From: Roseovarius aestuarii
GTDB lineage: Bacteria; Pseudomonadota; Alphaproteobacteria; Rhodobacterales; Rhodobacteraceae
Length of the DNA: 64,000 nt
Assembly (NCBI GenBank): GCA_027214255.1
Contig: JAPWHL010000012.1
Location: 62,001 to 126,000 of the forward strand
Direction: 5' to 3'
Both the position numbers and the translations under genes were made by a program. The notes below the pieces were generated by a model, which was given only the letters and a program-made list of their open reading frames with translations, searched no databases and had not been told where the DNA came from. Shown piece after piece: positions 45,596 through 54,964 of the stretch. Numbering within the stretch: the stretch's first letter is position 1; each line of letters begins with the position of its first letter.

Positions 45596-48512
45596 GCATG
45601 CGCCCTCCTTCGGGATCGAACTGAATCGGGTTATGTACCTCGCACAGTGTCTCGATCTTGCGCAAATGATCGACCATGCGCACCACCTCCCCGTGGCGCG
45701 ACGCGCCATCCGCCAAAAACGCCAGCGCCACCGAGCTGCTGAGAGTAGGCGAATAGCAGGCCGAGGTCACATACCCTTGCGAGTTGGCGGACTCGGCGGG
45801 CGCTTCGGGAGCAAACAGATGCGCCCCCGCGATGATCTGTTTGATCGCGCCGATTGGGCGCAGCCCCACCAATTGCGCCCTTCCCGGTTCGGTCAGGCCG
45901 GGACGGGAGGCCGCCGCCTTGCCGATACAATCCTTCTTGGCGCTGATCATCTTGGCCATGCCGATATCGCCCGCCGTCACGCGGCCATGGATTTCGGCAT
46001 GGGTGATGAATCCTTTTTCGATGCGCAGAACATTCAGCGCCTCCATCCCATACGCCCCGCCGCCCAGCGCCTCGGCCCGGGCGACAAGATCGCGGAACAC
46101 CGCATCGCCATAGCGCGCAGGCACTGCCAATTCATAGGCATGCTCACCCGAAAATGAAATTCGGAACAACCGAGCCTGAACCCCCTCTATCTGCACCTCT
46201 CCGCAGCCCATAAAGGGCAAATCAGCCAAAGGCGCGTCCAGAATGTCTTGCAACAGCGCACGCGATGTCGGCCCTGCTACGGCGAACTGCGCCCATTGCT
46301 CTGTCACCGACGTCATACGCAGATCCAGATCAGGACGCAGCGCCTGATGCACGAATTCCAGATGTCGCATCACCTGCCCGGCGGCAGCAGTGGTTGTGGT
46401 AATCACATAGTGCTGCGCGCCCAGTCGCGCACAGGTTCCATCGTCCATCACATGCCCGTCTTCGCGCAACATCAGACCATAGCGCACCCGCCCTTCTTTG
46501 AGGGTGCTGAACGTGTTCGTATAGACAAAATCCAGAAACGTCGCCGCATCCGGCCCCTGTATGTCAATCTTGCCCAGCGTGCTGACATCGGTGATTCCAA
46601 CCGCTTCGCGCACCATCGTGACTTCGCGATCACACGACTGACGCCAAGTGCGTTCGCCACGCGTGGGGAAATAGCTGGGCCGATACCACAACCCGGCTTC
46701 GATCATCGGCGCGCCCCGTTGCACACTGGCCACATGCGACGTGGTAAACCGTTCAGGTGCAAATCCCTTGCCCTGCGCCCCTGCCCCCATCGCGGCAATC
46801 GCCACGGGGCTATAGGGCGGGCGGAAGGTTGTTGTGCCCGTTTCGGGAATACCGCGCCCGGTGGCATCGGCCAGAACGGCCAAGGCAACCACGTTTGAGT
46901 TCTTGCCCTGATCGGTGGCCATTCCTTGCGTGGTATAGCGTTTCATATGCTCGACCGAGCGGAAATTCTCGGTAGCGGCCTGTGTGACGTCCTTGACCGT
47001 GACGTCGTTCTGGAAATCGACCCATGCGCGGGCTTTGCCTGCAACGGCCCACAAAGGTGTAATGTCATACTGACCGTCCTCCGCCTTAGGCACGGCAGGG
47101 GCAGTGGGCGTAATGCCCAAATCACGCATGACGTCGGTTGCCACGGACACGCCACCCTTTAGGCAGGCTTGGGTCGAGAAATCCCCGCGACAAGCCCCCG
47201 CATAGCGCATCCCCGGCACGGCCCCCTCGACAGGGACAAATCCGGCAATATCACGATCCCACAGCGGGCGACCGTTCATATGACAGCTAAGATGCACCGA
47301 CGGGTTCCAGCCCCCCGACATGGCAAGGCAATCGGCCTGCACCCGCTCGATCCCGCTGACGCGCGCGATTGAGATCGACTCCAGCCCCTTACGTCCTGCC
47401 GTATTGCACACCTGTGCGCCGGGATAAAACGCCACGTCCAGATCGGTTGTTGCATGATGGCGCGCATCAACCAGAGCCGAGACATGCACCCCCGCCGCAA
47501 TCAAATCTGCCGCTGTGCGATGCGCATCATCGGTGTTGCCAAAGACGGCAACGCTGCGCCCCGGTGACACCCCCCAACGGTTGAGATAGCTGCGCACACC
47601 GCTGGCCATCATGACCCCGGGCCGGTCGTTGTTTTGAAACGCCACGGGCCGCTCTAACGCCCCCGCGGCCAGAATGCTGCGCTTGGCCACAATCCGCCAG
47701 AAACATTCAACCGGTGCCCCGGGGCGCATGGCCACGTCATGGGGCAGACGTTCAAGCGCCCCAAACGTGCCCTGATCATAAGCCCCTGTCACCGTGGTGC
47801 GGGTCATGATCCGCACGTTATCCATCGCCGCCAACTCGTCAGTCAGCGCCGCGGCCCATGCCGCACCGGGCTGTCCACCAACCTCAAGAGTTTCGCTGTT
47901 CAACCGCCCGCCGGTGCACGTGTCCTCATCCGCAAGGATCACATCCGCCCCAGAACGCGCAGCGGTCAACGCCGCCATCAAGCCAGCGGGCCCCGCACCG
48001 ATCACCAGCAGCTCACAATGAGCAAAGGCGCGCTCATACCGTTCGACCACCGGTTCACCGGACAGCGCGCCCAAACCCGCCGCGCGCCGGATCACTGGCT
48101 CATACACCCGTTCCCAAAACGCCTTGGGCCACATAAAGGTTTTGTAATAGAACCCCGCACTCAGCAGCGGGGCCGCCAGATCATTCAGCGCCAGCACGTC
48201 AAAATTCAACGACGGCCATCGGTTCTGACTGCGCGCCATCAACCCTTCGTGCAATTCCAGCGTGGTTGCGCGCACATTCGGGTTTTGCGCCCCCCCCAGC
48301 CCGGTCGTAACCAGCGCATTGGGTTCTTCGCTGCCTGCCGTCAAAATACCGCGCGGACGGTGATACTTGAACGATCGGCCCAGCAACCGAATGCCGTTGG
48401 CCAACAACGCCGAGGCCAACGTATCGCCCCCAAACCCCTCATAGCGATGCCCGTCAAAGTGAAACCCGACAGGGCGCGTACGATCAATCTGTCCCTTGCC
48501 CGCAATTCTCAT
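45588..48512 (-). CDS. soxA: Sarcosine oxidase alpha subunit
   Basis: Alpha subunit of 974 residues, normal length. It begins with a 2Fe-2S-ferredoxin-like fold without the cluster (GFHFDGHRYEGFGGDTLASALLANG), then an NAD-binding Rossmann region VIGAGPAGLMAALTAARSGADVIL (about residue 170), and ends with the aminomethyltransferase (GcvT-like) tetrahydrofolate-binding half (VGITDVSTLGKIDIQGPDAATFLDFVY). The complex oxidises sarcosine to glycine and H2O2 and passes the methyl carbon to tetrahydrofolate. It overlaps soxD by 4 bases and soxG by 8. Confidence 0.95.
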   Translation of the reverse strand: MRIAGKGQIDRTRPVGFHFDGHRYEGFGGDTLASALLANGIRLLGRSFKYHRPRGILTAGSEEPNALVTTGLGGAQNPNVRATTLELHEGLMARSQNRWPSLNFDVLALNDLAAPLLSAGFYYKTFMWPKAFWERVYEPVIRRAAGLGALSGEPVVERYERAFAHCELLVIGAGPAGLMAALTAARSGADVILADEDTCTGGRLNSETLEVGGQPGAAWAAALTDELAAMDNVRIMTRTTVTGAYDQGTFGALERLPHDVAMRPGAPVECFWRIVAKRSILAAGALERPVAFQNNDRPGVMMASGVRSYLNRWGVSPGRSVAVFGNTDDAHRTAADLIAAGVHVSALVDARHHATTDLDVAFYPGAQVCNTAGRKGLESISIARVSGIERVQADCLAMSGGWNPSVHLSCHMNGRPLWDRDIAGFVPVEGAVPGMRYAGACRGDFSTQACLKGGVSVATDVMRDLGITPTAPAVPKAEDGQYDITPLWAVAGKARAWVDFQNDVTVKDVTQAATENFRSVEHMKRYTTQGMATDQGKNSNVVALAVLADATGRGIPETGTTTFRPPYSPVAIAAMGAGAQGKGFAPERFTTSHVASVQRGAPMIEAGLWYRPSYFPTRGERTWRQSCDREVTMVREAVGITDVSTLGKIDIQGPDAATFLDFVYTNTFSTLKEGRVRYGLMLREDGHVMDDGTCARLGAQHYVITTTTAAAGQVMRHLEFVHQALRPDLDLRMTSVTEQWAQFAVAGPTSRALLQDILDAPLADLPFMGCGEVQIEGVQARLFRISFSGEHAYELAVPARYGDAVFRDLVARAEALGGGAYGMEALNVLRIEKGFITHAEIHGRVTAGDIGMAKMISAKKDCIGKAAASRPGLTEPGRAQLVGLRPIGAIKQIIAGAHLFAPEAPAESANSQGYVTSACYSPTLSSSVALAFLADGASRHGEVVRMVDHLRKIETLCEVHNPIQFDPEGGRMRD

Positions 48513-48781
48513 ATGCCTGCCCCCGCCATGTCACTGGCCAAAGCGACATCAAGGACGGCATGCGTGCGCGTATCCCGCGTCACCACCAGCCACGCGGCGC
48601 ATCCGCTTTCATGATACCACAGGTCGCGCGTGGTTCCTTCTGGGTTGTCGCGGTTGTGGATGTAATCGTCCCACGCATCCATATCCGCGTCCGCCTTTGG
48701 ACGCGCCAGCAGAACGGCATCGCCCAAATAGGTGAATTCGCGCCGATCCCGTTCACCGCAATTCGGACATTTGATCCTCAT
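48509..48781 (-). CDS. soxD: Sarcosine oxidase delta subunit
   Basis: Small zinc-binding subunit, 90 residues, of sarcosine oxidase. CPNCGERDRREF gives Cys5 and Cys8; with His57 and Cys61 in WYHESGCAAW these make the expected zinc site. The FTYLGDA and DDYIHNRDNPEG segments are family landmarks. ATGA overlap with soxA and a 54-base gap after soxB fit a single soxBDAG operon. Confidence 0.93.
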   Translation of the reverse strand: MRIKCPNCGERDRREFTYLGDAVLLARPKADADMDAWDDYIHNRDNPEGTTRDLWYHESGCAAWLVVTRDTRTHAVLDVALASDMAGAGI

Positions 48782-48835
48782 CGACGCCCCGCTTTCAAAG
48801 TTCCCAAGAATCTCAAATCAACCACTCACTCAGCG

Positions 48836-50089
48836 CTAGTGCAAATTATGCTGCGCGCCGGTGCCTTCCTCATCCATCAAACCACGCCCGGTCCTGAAAC
48901 GGTCCAGCCGGAACCGCGCGGCAGGCGCATGATGGGTATCCGTCGCCACCAAATGCGCCGTCGAATACCCCGAACCAGGCGTGGCCTTGAAACCGCCATA
49001 GCACCAGCCCCCGTTCAGATAGAGCCCCTCGATACCGGTCTTGTCGATGATCGGGCTGCCATCCGACGACATATCCATGATCCCACCCCAACTGCGCAGA
49101 ACCTTGGCCTTGCCAATCATCGGCATCAGGGTCATGCCCGCCTCCATCACATGTTCGGCAATGGGCAGATTGCCGCGCGCGGCGTAGGACGCATACATGT
49201 CCAGATCGCCCCCAAAAACCAAGCCGCCCTTGTCCGACTGGCTGATATAGAAATGCCCCATGCCAAAGCTGACAACATGGTTAATGCATGGTTTCAATCC
49301 TTCGGTGACAAAAGCCTGTAACACATGGCTCTCAATCGGCAGGCGCAGCCCTGCCATCGCCGCCACCTGGCTGGAGCGCCCGGCCACGACAATCGCGACC
49401 TTCTTGGCCCGAATTGCTCCGCGCGTGGTTTGAACACCGCGCACGGTGCCATCAGCGACATCAATGCCCGTGACCTCGCAGTTCTGAATCAAATCAACGC
49501 CCCGTTCACTGGCCCCGCGCGCAAAGCCCCAGGCCACCGCATCATGGCGCGCGGTTCCGGCACGGCGCTGCAACAACCCGCCGTAGATCGGGAACCGAGC
49601 CGTGTCAAAATCAAGATACGGCAATTCGCGCCGCAAATCATCGCGGCTGAGCAATTCTGCATCGTCGCCCTGATTGATCATCGCATTGCCGCGCCGCACG
49701 CCAGCATCGCGTTGCCCATCCGAGTGGAACAAAACGATCTGCCCGCGTTGAGAGTGCATCACGTTATAGTTCAGGTCCTGTTCCAGCCCTTCCCACAGCT
49801 TCAAGGAGTGGCTGTAAAACTCCGAGTTGCCCGGTAGCATATAGTTGGCCCGCACAATCGTCGTGTTGCGCCCAATATTGCCGCCCCCCAGATAGCCCTT
49901 TTCCAGAACGGCGACATTGGTGATGCCGTGGTTTTTCGCCAGATAATACGCAGTGGCCAAGCCATGCCCGCCGCCGCCGATGATGATCACATCATAGCTG
50001 TCCTTGGGGGCCGCGTCGCGCCAATGCCCGGCCCAGCCTTTGTTGCCGGTCAGCCCCTCTTTCAGAACTCGCAGTCCGGAAAAGCGCAT
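48836..50089 (-). CDS. soxB: Sarcosine oxidase beta subunit
   Basis: Beta subunit of 417 residues carrying both flavins. The N-terminal FAD motif is DVIIIGGGGHGLATAYYLAKNHG (about residues 33-55). LGGGNIGRNTTIVRANYM follows, where a conserved His/covalent FMN region is known in the family. The C-terminal WGGIMDMSSDGSPIIDKT and GGWCYGGFKATPGSG motifs close the FAD site. The start at 50089 begins MRFSGLRVLKEGL, the usual N-terminus; earlier in-frame codons were rejected. First gene of soxBDAG; its promoter must lie in the 171 bases 50090-50260. Confidence 0.95.
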   Translation of the reverse strand: MRFSGLRVLKEGLTGNKGWAGHWRDAAPKDSYDVIIIGGGGHGLATAYYLAKNHGITNVAVLEKGYLGGGNIGRNTTIVRANYMLPGNSEFYSHSLKLWEGLEQDLNYNVMHSQRGQIVLFHSDGQRDAGVRRGNAMINQGDDAELLSRDDLRRELPYLDFDTARFPIYGGLLQRRAGTARHDAVAWGFARGASERGVDLIQNCEVTGIDVADGTVRGVQTTRGAIRAKKVAIVVAGRSSQVAAMAGLRLPIESHVLQAFVTEGLKPCINHVVSFGMGHFYISQSDKGGLVFGGDLDMYASYAARGNLPIAEHVMEAGMTLMPMIGKAKVLRSWGGIMDMSSDGSPIIDKTGIEGLYLNGGWCYGGFKATPGSGYSTAHLVATDTHHAPAARFRLDRFRTGRGLMDEEGTGAQHNLH

Positions 50090-50260
50090 GTAACATCCCC
50101 CGTTTACCTTGGGTGATCCAAGCAGGTTCTGCATCAAAGTGCAATTCCCGCCGGGCATCACGGACGCCGCATTTTAGGACTATTTTGTCAGGCAGGCGTT
50201 GGACCAATCGCCGTCACGTCTGACGAATGGAAAAGACCGGATGATCCTTGGCAGGATTGA

Positions 50261-50869
50261 TCATACGCGGGCTGCCTGACGTTCTTCTAGCGTCACAACA
50301 CGTTTGGGGGCAATCGGGCTGCCATCGTCGCTTCGCAAAGGGTTGCGACGTGATTTGGCGCTCACCAACGCGCGCAGCATCCGCGACCCGATGCCGATGA
50401 TCGCACGCGGCACGCCGCTGTCTTGTGCAGGCGCGCCTGCACCGCGCAATGCGCCGACGGTTGAATAGTGGCATGTCACCGGGCCAGTCACAGGCGCTAC
50501 ACTGTCCAGTTCTGATTGCCGTAGAACAACACCGGCAAACGGCAGCGCAAGATTTGGAAACGTATTGATCAGCGGCGTGCCGCAGCACCCCGCATGCCAT
50601 CGAAACATCCCGCGCGGCGACAAGCGCAAGATACTCAGATGGCCTGCCCCGGCAATGTCGCCGATATGGTTGGGCACCGTATGCCAGATGTTCGTGCCCC
50701 CGGCGGGTGTTAAAACATCGGCCCCATTCTCGTGTAGTCGCGCCGCCAACTGGCAATCACTGCAATAACACATCACATGCCCGCCCGCGCCCGACCATGG
50801 CACCGCGATGGTCAGACGCACTGCGCCACAGCGGCAGGCATGAGTAAATTGGCCTGCCGCTGCGGACAT
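50261..50869 (-). CDS. GFA-fold (CENP-V/GFA, DUF6151-like) zinc protein
   Basis: Protein of 202 residues resembling the glutathione-dependent formaldehyde-activating (GFA) fold. Two cysteine motifs, CRCGAVRL (about 12-19) and CYCSDCQ (about 34-40), plus CCGTPL, form the zinc sites seen in that family. The last 50 residues are basic and variable. It may bind an aldehyde-thiol adduct, which would fit beside sarcosine oxidation (a formaldehyde source), but that is inference. Adjacent to gdhA (2 bases apart), so probably cotranscribed with it. Confidence 0.75.
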   Translation of the reverse strand: MSAAAGQFTHACRCGAVRLTIAVPWSGAGGHVMCYCSDCQLAARLHENGADVLTPAGGTNIWHTVPNHIGDIAGAGHLSILRLSPRGMFRWHAGCCGTPLINTFPNLALPFAGVVLRQSELDSVAPVTGPVTCHYSTVGALRGAGAPAQDSGVPRAIIGIGSRMLRALVSAKSRRNPLRSDDGSPIAPKRVVTLEERQAARV

Positions 50870-50871
50870 AT

Positions 50872-52302
50872 TCAGAGCCCCAGCGCGCGATAGCTGGCTG
50901 CGACTTTGCCGATGGAAACCAGATAGGCAGCTGTGCGCAGATCATGGGTGTCTTCGCGCCCGTGCCACACTTCGCGCATGGACTGATAGGCCGCACGCAT
51001 CGTGTCATCCAGACCCGAGCGCACCAGTTCAAGTTCACCAGCGCCGCGCAGATATTTCTGCTTGAACCCCGGTGTCAGAGTCCAGCCAAGTTCCTTATCG
51101 GCGCTTAGCTGTTCCAGCTCATCAACGAGCAATTGGTGGCGCGACTCTTCTTGGCGGCGTCCCATCCGGCCAAACCGGATATGGCTTAGGTTCTTGACCC
51201 ATTCAAAATACGACACCGTCACACCACCGGCGTTGGCATACATATCCGGAATAATTACACAGCCCTTTTCGCGCAGGATTTCATCAGCGCCCGCCGTGAT
51301 CGGCCCATTCGCCGCCTCGATGATCAGAGGCGCCTTGACGTTGGCCGCGTTCGAAATGTTGATCACGCCCTCCATCGCGGCAGGGATCAGGATGTCACAC
51401 TCCAACTCCAGCGCCTTAGCACCTTCCTTGATGTATTTACCTTCGGGATAGCCGTTGACCCCGTCGTGCTTGGCGATCCAGTTGCGGACAGCCTCGACAT
51501 CCAGACCTGTGTCCGAAATCAGCGCGCCGTCACGCTCGATAATTGCCGTGATCTTGCAGCCGTCCTCTTCGCTCAGGAACTTGGCCGCATGATACCCCAC
51601 GTTGCCAAGGCCCTGGATGATCACCTTTTTACCATCCAGCGTTCCCGATAGGCCCGCTGCCTTGATATCTTCGGGGTGACGGAAGAATTCCTGCAACGCA
51701 TATTGCACACCCCGGCCGGTTGCCTCTGTCCGGCCTTGGATGCCGCCCGCGTTAACCGGTTTGCCCGTCACACAGGCACGGCTGTTGATGTCTGTGGTGT
51801 TCATACGTTTATACTGATCGGCAATCCACGCCATCTCGCGTTCGCCGGTGCCCATGTCAGGGGCGGGAACGTTCTGACTGGGATTGATCAGGTCGCGCTT
51901 GATCAACTCATAGGCAAAACGGCGGGTGATCCGCTCCAACTCGTTTTCGTCCCATTCGCGTGGATCAATCCGCAGCCCGCCCTTGGAGCCCCCAAATGGC
52001 GCTTCGACCAACGCGCATTTGTATGTCATCAGCGCAGCCAGCGCTTCGACCTCATCCTGATTGACGCTCATGGCAAAGCGGATACCGCCTTTGACCGGTT
52101 CCATATGTTCGGAATGGACACTGCGATAACCTGTGAACGTATGAATCTGCCCCCGCAGGCGCACACCGAACCGGACAGTGTAGGTGGCGTTACAAACCCG
52201 TATCTTTTCCTCCAAACCGGGCGGAAGGTCCATCAAGGCAACCGCACGGTTAAACATTAGATCAACACTTTCACGAAAACTTGGTTCTTTTGCGGTGGCC
52301 AT
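50872..52302 (-). CDS. Glutamate dehydrogenase (Glu/Leu/Phe/Val dehydrogenase family)
   Basis: Oxidative deaminase of 476 residues in the Glu/Leu/Phe/Val dehydrogenase family. The catalytic region is PVKGGIRFAMSV and the Lys-containing LVEAPFGGSKGGLRIDPRE; the NAD(P)-binding motif is IIQGLGNVGYHAAKFL (G-x-G-x-x-G), followed by the C-terminal helices. Glutamate is the most likely substrate from length and active-site context. ATG at 52302 follows GGGAGGAA. A 9-base inverted repeat lies just upstream (52317-52351). Confidence 0.9.
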   Translation of the reverse strand: MATAKEPSFRESVDLMFNRAVALMDLPPGLEEKIRVCNATYTVRFGVRLRGQIHTFTGYRSVHSEHMEPVKGGIRFAMSVNQDEVEALAALMTYKCALVEAPFGGSKGGLRIDPREWDENELERITRRFAYELIKRDLINPSQNVPAPDMGTGEREMAWIADQYKRMNTTDINSRACVTGKPVNAGGIQGRTEATGRGVQYALQEFFRHPEDIKAAGLSGTLDGKKVIIQGLGNVGYHAAKFLSEEDGCKITAIIERDGALISDTGLDVEAVRNWIAKHDGVNGYPEGKYIKEGAKALELECDILIPAAMEGVINISNAANVKAPLIIEAANGPITAGADEILREKGCVIIPDMYANAGGVTVSYFEWVKNLSHIRFGRMGRRQEESRHQLLVDELEQLSADKELGWTLTPGFKQKYLRGAGELELVRSGLDDTMRAAYQSMREVWHGREDTHDLRTAAYLVSIGKVAASYRALGL

Positions 52303-52316
52303 TTGGTTCCTCCCTG

Positions 52317-52351
52317 ACACAGACACCTGAATGGATCAGTCCTGTCTGTGT
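52317..52351 (-). promoter_or_regulatory. Inverted repeat in the glutamate dehydrogenase leader
   Basis: ACACAGACA (52317-52325) and TGTCTGTGT (52343-52351) are perfect 9-base inverted arms, 17 bases apart, only about 15 bases upstream of the gdh start. They could be a repressor operator or a leader hairpin. Confidence 0.5.
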
Positions 52352-52642
52352 TTACATTGCATATTGCAAACCCATGGTTAATGCCTGTGCATATTTTGTC
52401 CAGCCCGGCGTGGCGCGCCACATTCTGACATCTTGATGGCCCCCGCAGCCGGGCCGTTTTCCGTTTATTGTCGCGCTTGACGAAACAGTACCCGCCCAAC
52501 CGTCAAACTGTCATGAAAATAAGGGTTTTACGCCCAATTTTCCACAGTTTTGGCCCTATTTCGGCCACAGTATTGAGCGACCAATGAAGCATCAAAATCC
52601 GAGTCGACACCGCCATCCCATTGGCATCGCGAGGTAGAGAAA
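52352..52642. other. Remainder of the divergent gap, gdh / tadG-like
   Basis: The full gap of 340 bases (52303-52642) holds no gene. Besides the repeat above, it contains TTGCA-TAT-TGCAA (52357-52369), the palindrome GTGGCGCGCCAC (52410-52421) and TTGACG/CGTCAA at 52477-52482 and 52501-52506. Promoters for both genes must lie here but none was clear. GAGG (52631-52634) is a fair ribosome site for the tadG-like gene. Confidence 0.4.
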
Positions 52643-54430
52643 GTGAAGTATACTAGTTCAAAATTCGTTTCCGGTCTCGGCCAAAAACCGCCTTCGCGCC
52701 GGACTTTGCGCCGCCGTTGGTTAAGCACTTTTTGCCGTGACGAAGACGGTGCCATCGTTGCACTGACCCTTTTTATCCTAATATTGATGTTGGTCGCTGG
52801 CGGTATCGCCACCGACCTGATGCGCCACGAGATGGAGCGCGCCAGATTGCAAAACACGCTGGACACGGCTGTATTGGCCGCAGCTGGGGCGCCTTTTGGG
52901 TCCGACCCCGCAGCCATCGTTGAAGATTATTTTGCCAAAAACGGTATGTCGTCCTACTTGAACGACATCGGCGACGACGATGTGGTCGCGCTTGCCAATT
53001 CGACGTCGATTTCCGCCAGTGCGGACAAATCCATCGACACCTACCTGCTGAAACTCAGCGGGGTAGATTCCTTGAACATTCACGCCGCTTCAAAAGCCGA
53101 ACGTCGCGTTCCCCACCTGGAAGTGTCGATGGTGCTGGACGTCTCGGGTTCGATGCGCAGCAACAGCAAGCTGACCAACCTCAAGACGGCCGCCAAACAG
53201 TTCGTGACCACCATTCTCAGTGGCAGTAAACCGGGCGAAGCGGTTATTTCGGTCGTGCCGTTCAGCTGGGATGTGACCCCCGGCACCAATATCTACAACG
53301 CACTTTCCGTTGACACGCGCCAGAACTATTCGACGTGTCTAGAGTTCGACGCAAATGACTACAACACCACCGCCATCGACCCAAACGTCGAGCAAACGCA
53401 GATGATCTATACGTCGGCGGCATATAGCGGTGGTTTCGGGACGTCCAATCTGAATCCTGTGTATCGCACGTGTTTTACTGAAGAATACAACGATATTCTG
53501 GCCTTTCAGATCGATGAAACGCGCCTGCACACAAAGATCGATTCACTTCAGGCCGAAGGCAACACGTCAGGAAACATGGGCATGAAATGGGGTGCCGCAT
53601 TACTGGACCCCAAGTTTGCACCAGTCAGAACGGCACTCGCCGCGACCCAAATCGATCCTGATGAGGTTGTGGAAGAGGGCGAGACTCCAAAAATGGTGGT
53701 CAGTGATCTGGTTGCAAACGTACCGGCCCCCTACACCGAGCCGGAAACCCTGAAGATTATCGTCATGATGGGCGATGGCGAGAACACCTATTCCAACCAA
53801 TTCCTGCCTGACAGCGACTATCGCGGGCCTAATTCCTACCTCTACAACGTGACGTGGGAAGAACAGCAGTTCCAGTACGCTTACAAAAAGAACAACGTGA
53901 GCAGGATCAACTACAACGAAAGCAAATGCAGCAATAGAAATTGGGAATGCGTGTACGAGTCCTCGACGGAAAGCGCTTATTATCTCTACGATCCAGACGA
54001 CAACTATTATCTGAACCTGCGCGACTATGACACCATTTCCGCTTGGGAATTTAACAACCTAGCCTCCTATCTCGACGGGTACATTTCGACCGAACGTCTA
54101 AGCTGGGAAATGGCCTGGGGTATGATGAGCCCTGATTTTCTGGATAAAACGTTCCGCTATTACGATGCCGAGGACGAGTTTGCAGGCAGCGGTCTTGTCA
54201 GCGGTTATCAAAAAGACCTGCGCATGCGGTCTATCTGTAGCGCCATCAAAAACCAAGGCGTCATTGTCTACACCATCGGCTTTGAAGTTGGCGTCAACAG
54301 CACTGCCGAGACCGAGCTGAAAAGCTGCGCATCGTCCGAAGCCCACTATTACCGGGCGAAAGGCATCAACATCACGGATGCATTCAGTTCGATTGCGTCG
54401 AATGTGGTTAACCTGAGGCTTACACAATGA
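52643..54430 (+). CDS. TadG-like pilus protein with von Willebrand A domain
   Basis: Membrane-anchored extracytoplasmic protein of 595 residues. A basic N-terminus is followed by the CRDEDG cleavage-like region (31-36) and a hydrophobic helix (AIVALTLFILILMLVAGG), as in TadE/TadG pseudopilins. The von Willebrand A domain starts near 160 with the metal site DVSGSM (166-171) and later IIVMMGDGENTYS. Residues about 390-480 form an insertion rich in Tyr, Asn and Asp (15 Tyr in 90 residues). The start is GTG at 52643. Overlap with the next gene by ATGA makes it the first of a three-gene minor-pilin operon. Surface attachment is the likely role. Confidence 0.82.
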   Translation: MKYTSSKFVSGLGQKPPSRRTLRRRWLSTFCRDEDGAIVALTLFILILMLVAGGIATDLMRHEMERARLQNTLDTAVLAAAGAPFGSDPAAIVEDYFAKNGMSSYLNDIGDDDVVALANSTSISASADKSIDTYLLKLSGVDSLNIHAASKAERRVPHLEVSMVLDVSGSMRSNSKLTNLKTAAKQFVTTILSGSKPGEAVISVVPFSWDVTPGTNIYNALSVDTRQNYSTCLEFDANDYNTTAIDPNVEQTQMIYTSAAYSGGFGTSNLNPVYRTCFTEEYNDILAFQIDETRLHTKIDSLQAEGNTSGNMGMKWGAALLDPKFAPVRTALAATQIDPDEVVEEGETPKMVVSDLVANVPAPYTEPETLKIIVMMGDGENTYSNQFLPDSDYRGPNSYLYNVTWEEQQFQYAYKKNNVSRINYNESKCSNRNWECVYESSTESAYYLYDPDDNYYLNLRDYDTISAWEFNNLASYLDGYISTERLSWEMAWGMMSPDFLDKTFRYYDAEDEFAGSGLVSGYQKDLRMRSICSAIKNQGVIVYTIGFEVGVNSTAETELKSCASSEAHYYRAKGINITDAFSSIASNVVNLRLTQ

Positions 54431-54963
54431 TTGGTTGCATCAAACGAGGGTTACGGCGCTTTTCCCGGGACGAAGATGGGTTAGTGTCCGCTGAATTCAT
54501 GGTTATCTTCCCGCTGTTCATGGCGCTGATGGTCATGTCGCTGGAACTTAGCATGATCACGCTACGTCACACGATGCTGGAGCGCGGGTTGGACATCGCT
54601 GTGCGGGACATCCGTCTGGGCACGGGCACCGCGCCCACCCATGACGCAATCAAGGAGCGCATCTGCGAAGAGGCCTATGTCATCCTCAACTGTTCCGACA
54701 ATCTGATGCTGGAAATGGTGCCGACGGATATGCGCAACCTGACCTCTTTGGGTGGCACGGTTTTATGCACCGACAAAGAAGAAGAGGCGGCACCGGTTCT
54801 ATCCTTTACGCCCGGCCAACAAAATCAGCTGATGTTCTTGCGGGCCTGCGCCAAATATGACCCGCTTTTCCCAACTTGGCAGTTAGCACGTTCGTTGTCG
54901 CGGGATTCCTCGGGCCAAGTTGCAATCGTGGCCATGTCGGCCTTTGTTCAGGAGCCTTTGTAA
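54427..54963 (+). CDS. TadE-like minor pilin
   Basis: Pseudopilin of 178 residues. The leader MIGCIKRGLRRFSRDEDG is followed by LVSAEFMVIFPLFMALMVMS, which keeps Glu at +5 after the expected cut, as in TadE. The rest is predicted to be periplasmic, with four cysteines (ICEEAYVILNC, VLCTD, RACAK) that could pair. Its start overlaps the tadG-like stop by ATGA, and its stop lies 1 base before the next start. Probable substrate of CpaA and component of the Tad pilus. Confidence 0.8.
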   Translation: MIGCIKRGLRRFSRDEDGLVSAEFMVIFPLFMALMVMSLELSMITLRHTMLERGLDIAVRDIRLGTGTAPTHDAIKERICEEAYVILNCSDNLMLEMVPTDMRNLTSLGGTVLCTDKEEEAAPVLSFTPGQQNQLMFLRACAKYDPLFPTWQLARSLSRDSSGQVAIVAMSAFVQEPL

Positions 54964-54964
54964 A

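Noticed and set aside
50090..50260. Glycine-type riboswitch before soxBDAG
   Set aside because: The gap was read for the paired-aptamer core of glycine riboswitches and no convincing match was seen; sequence is short and GC-rich.
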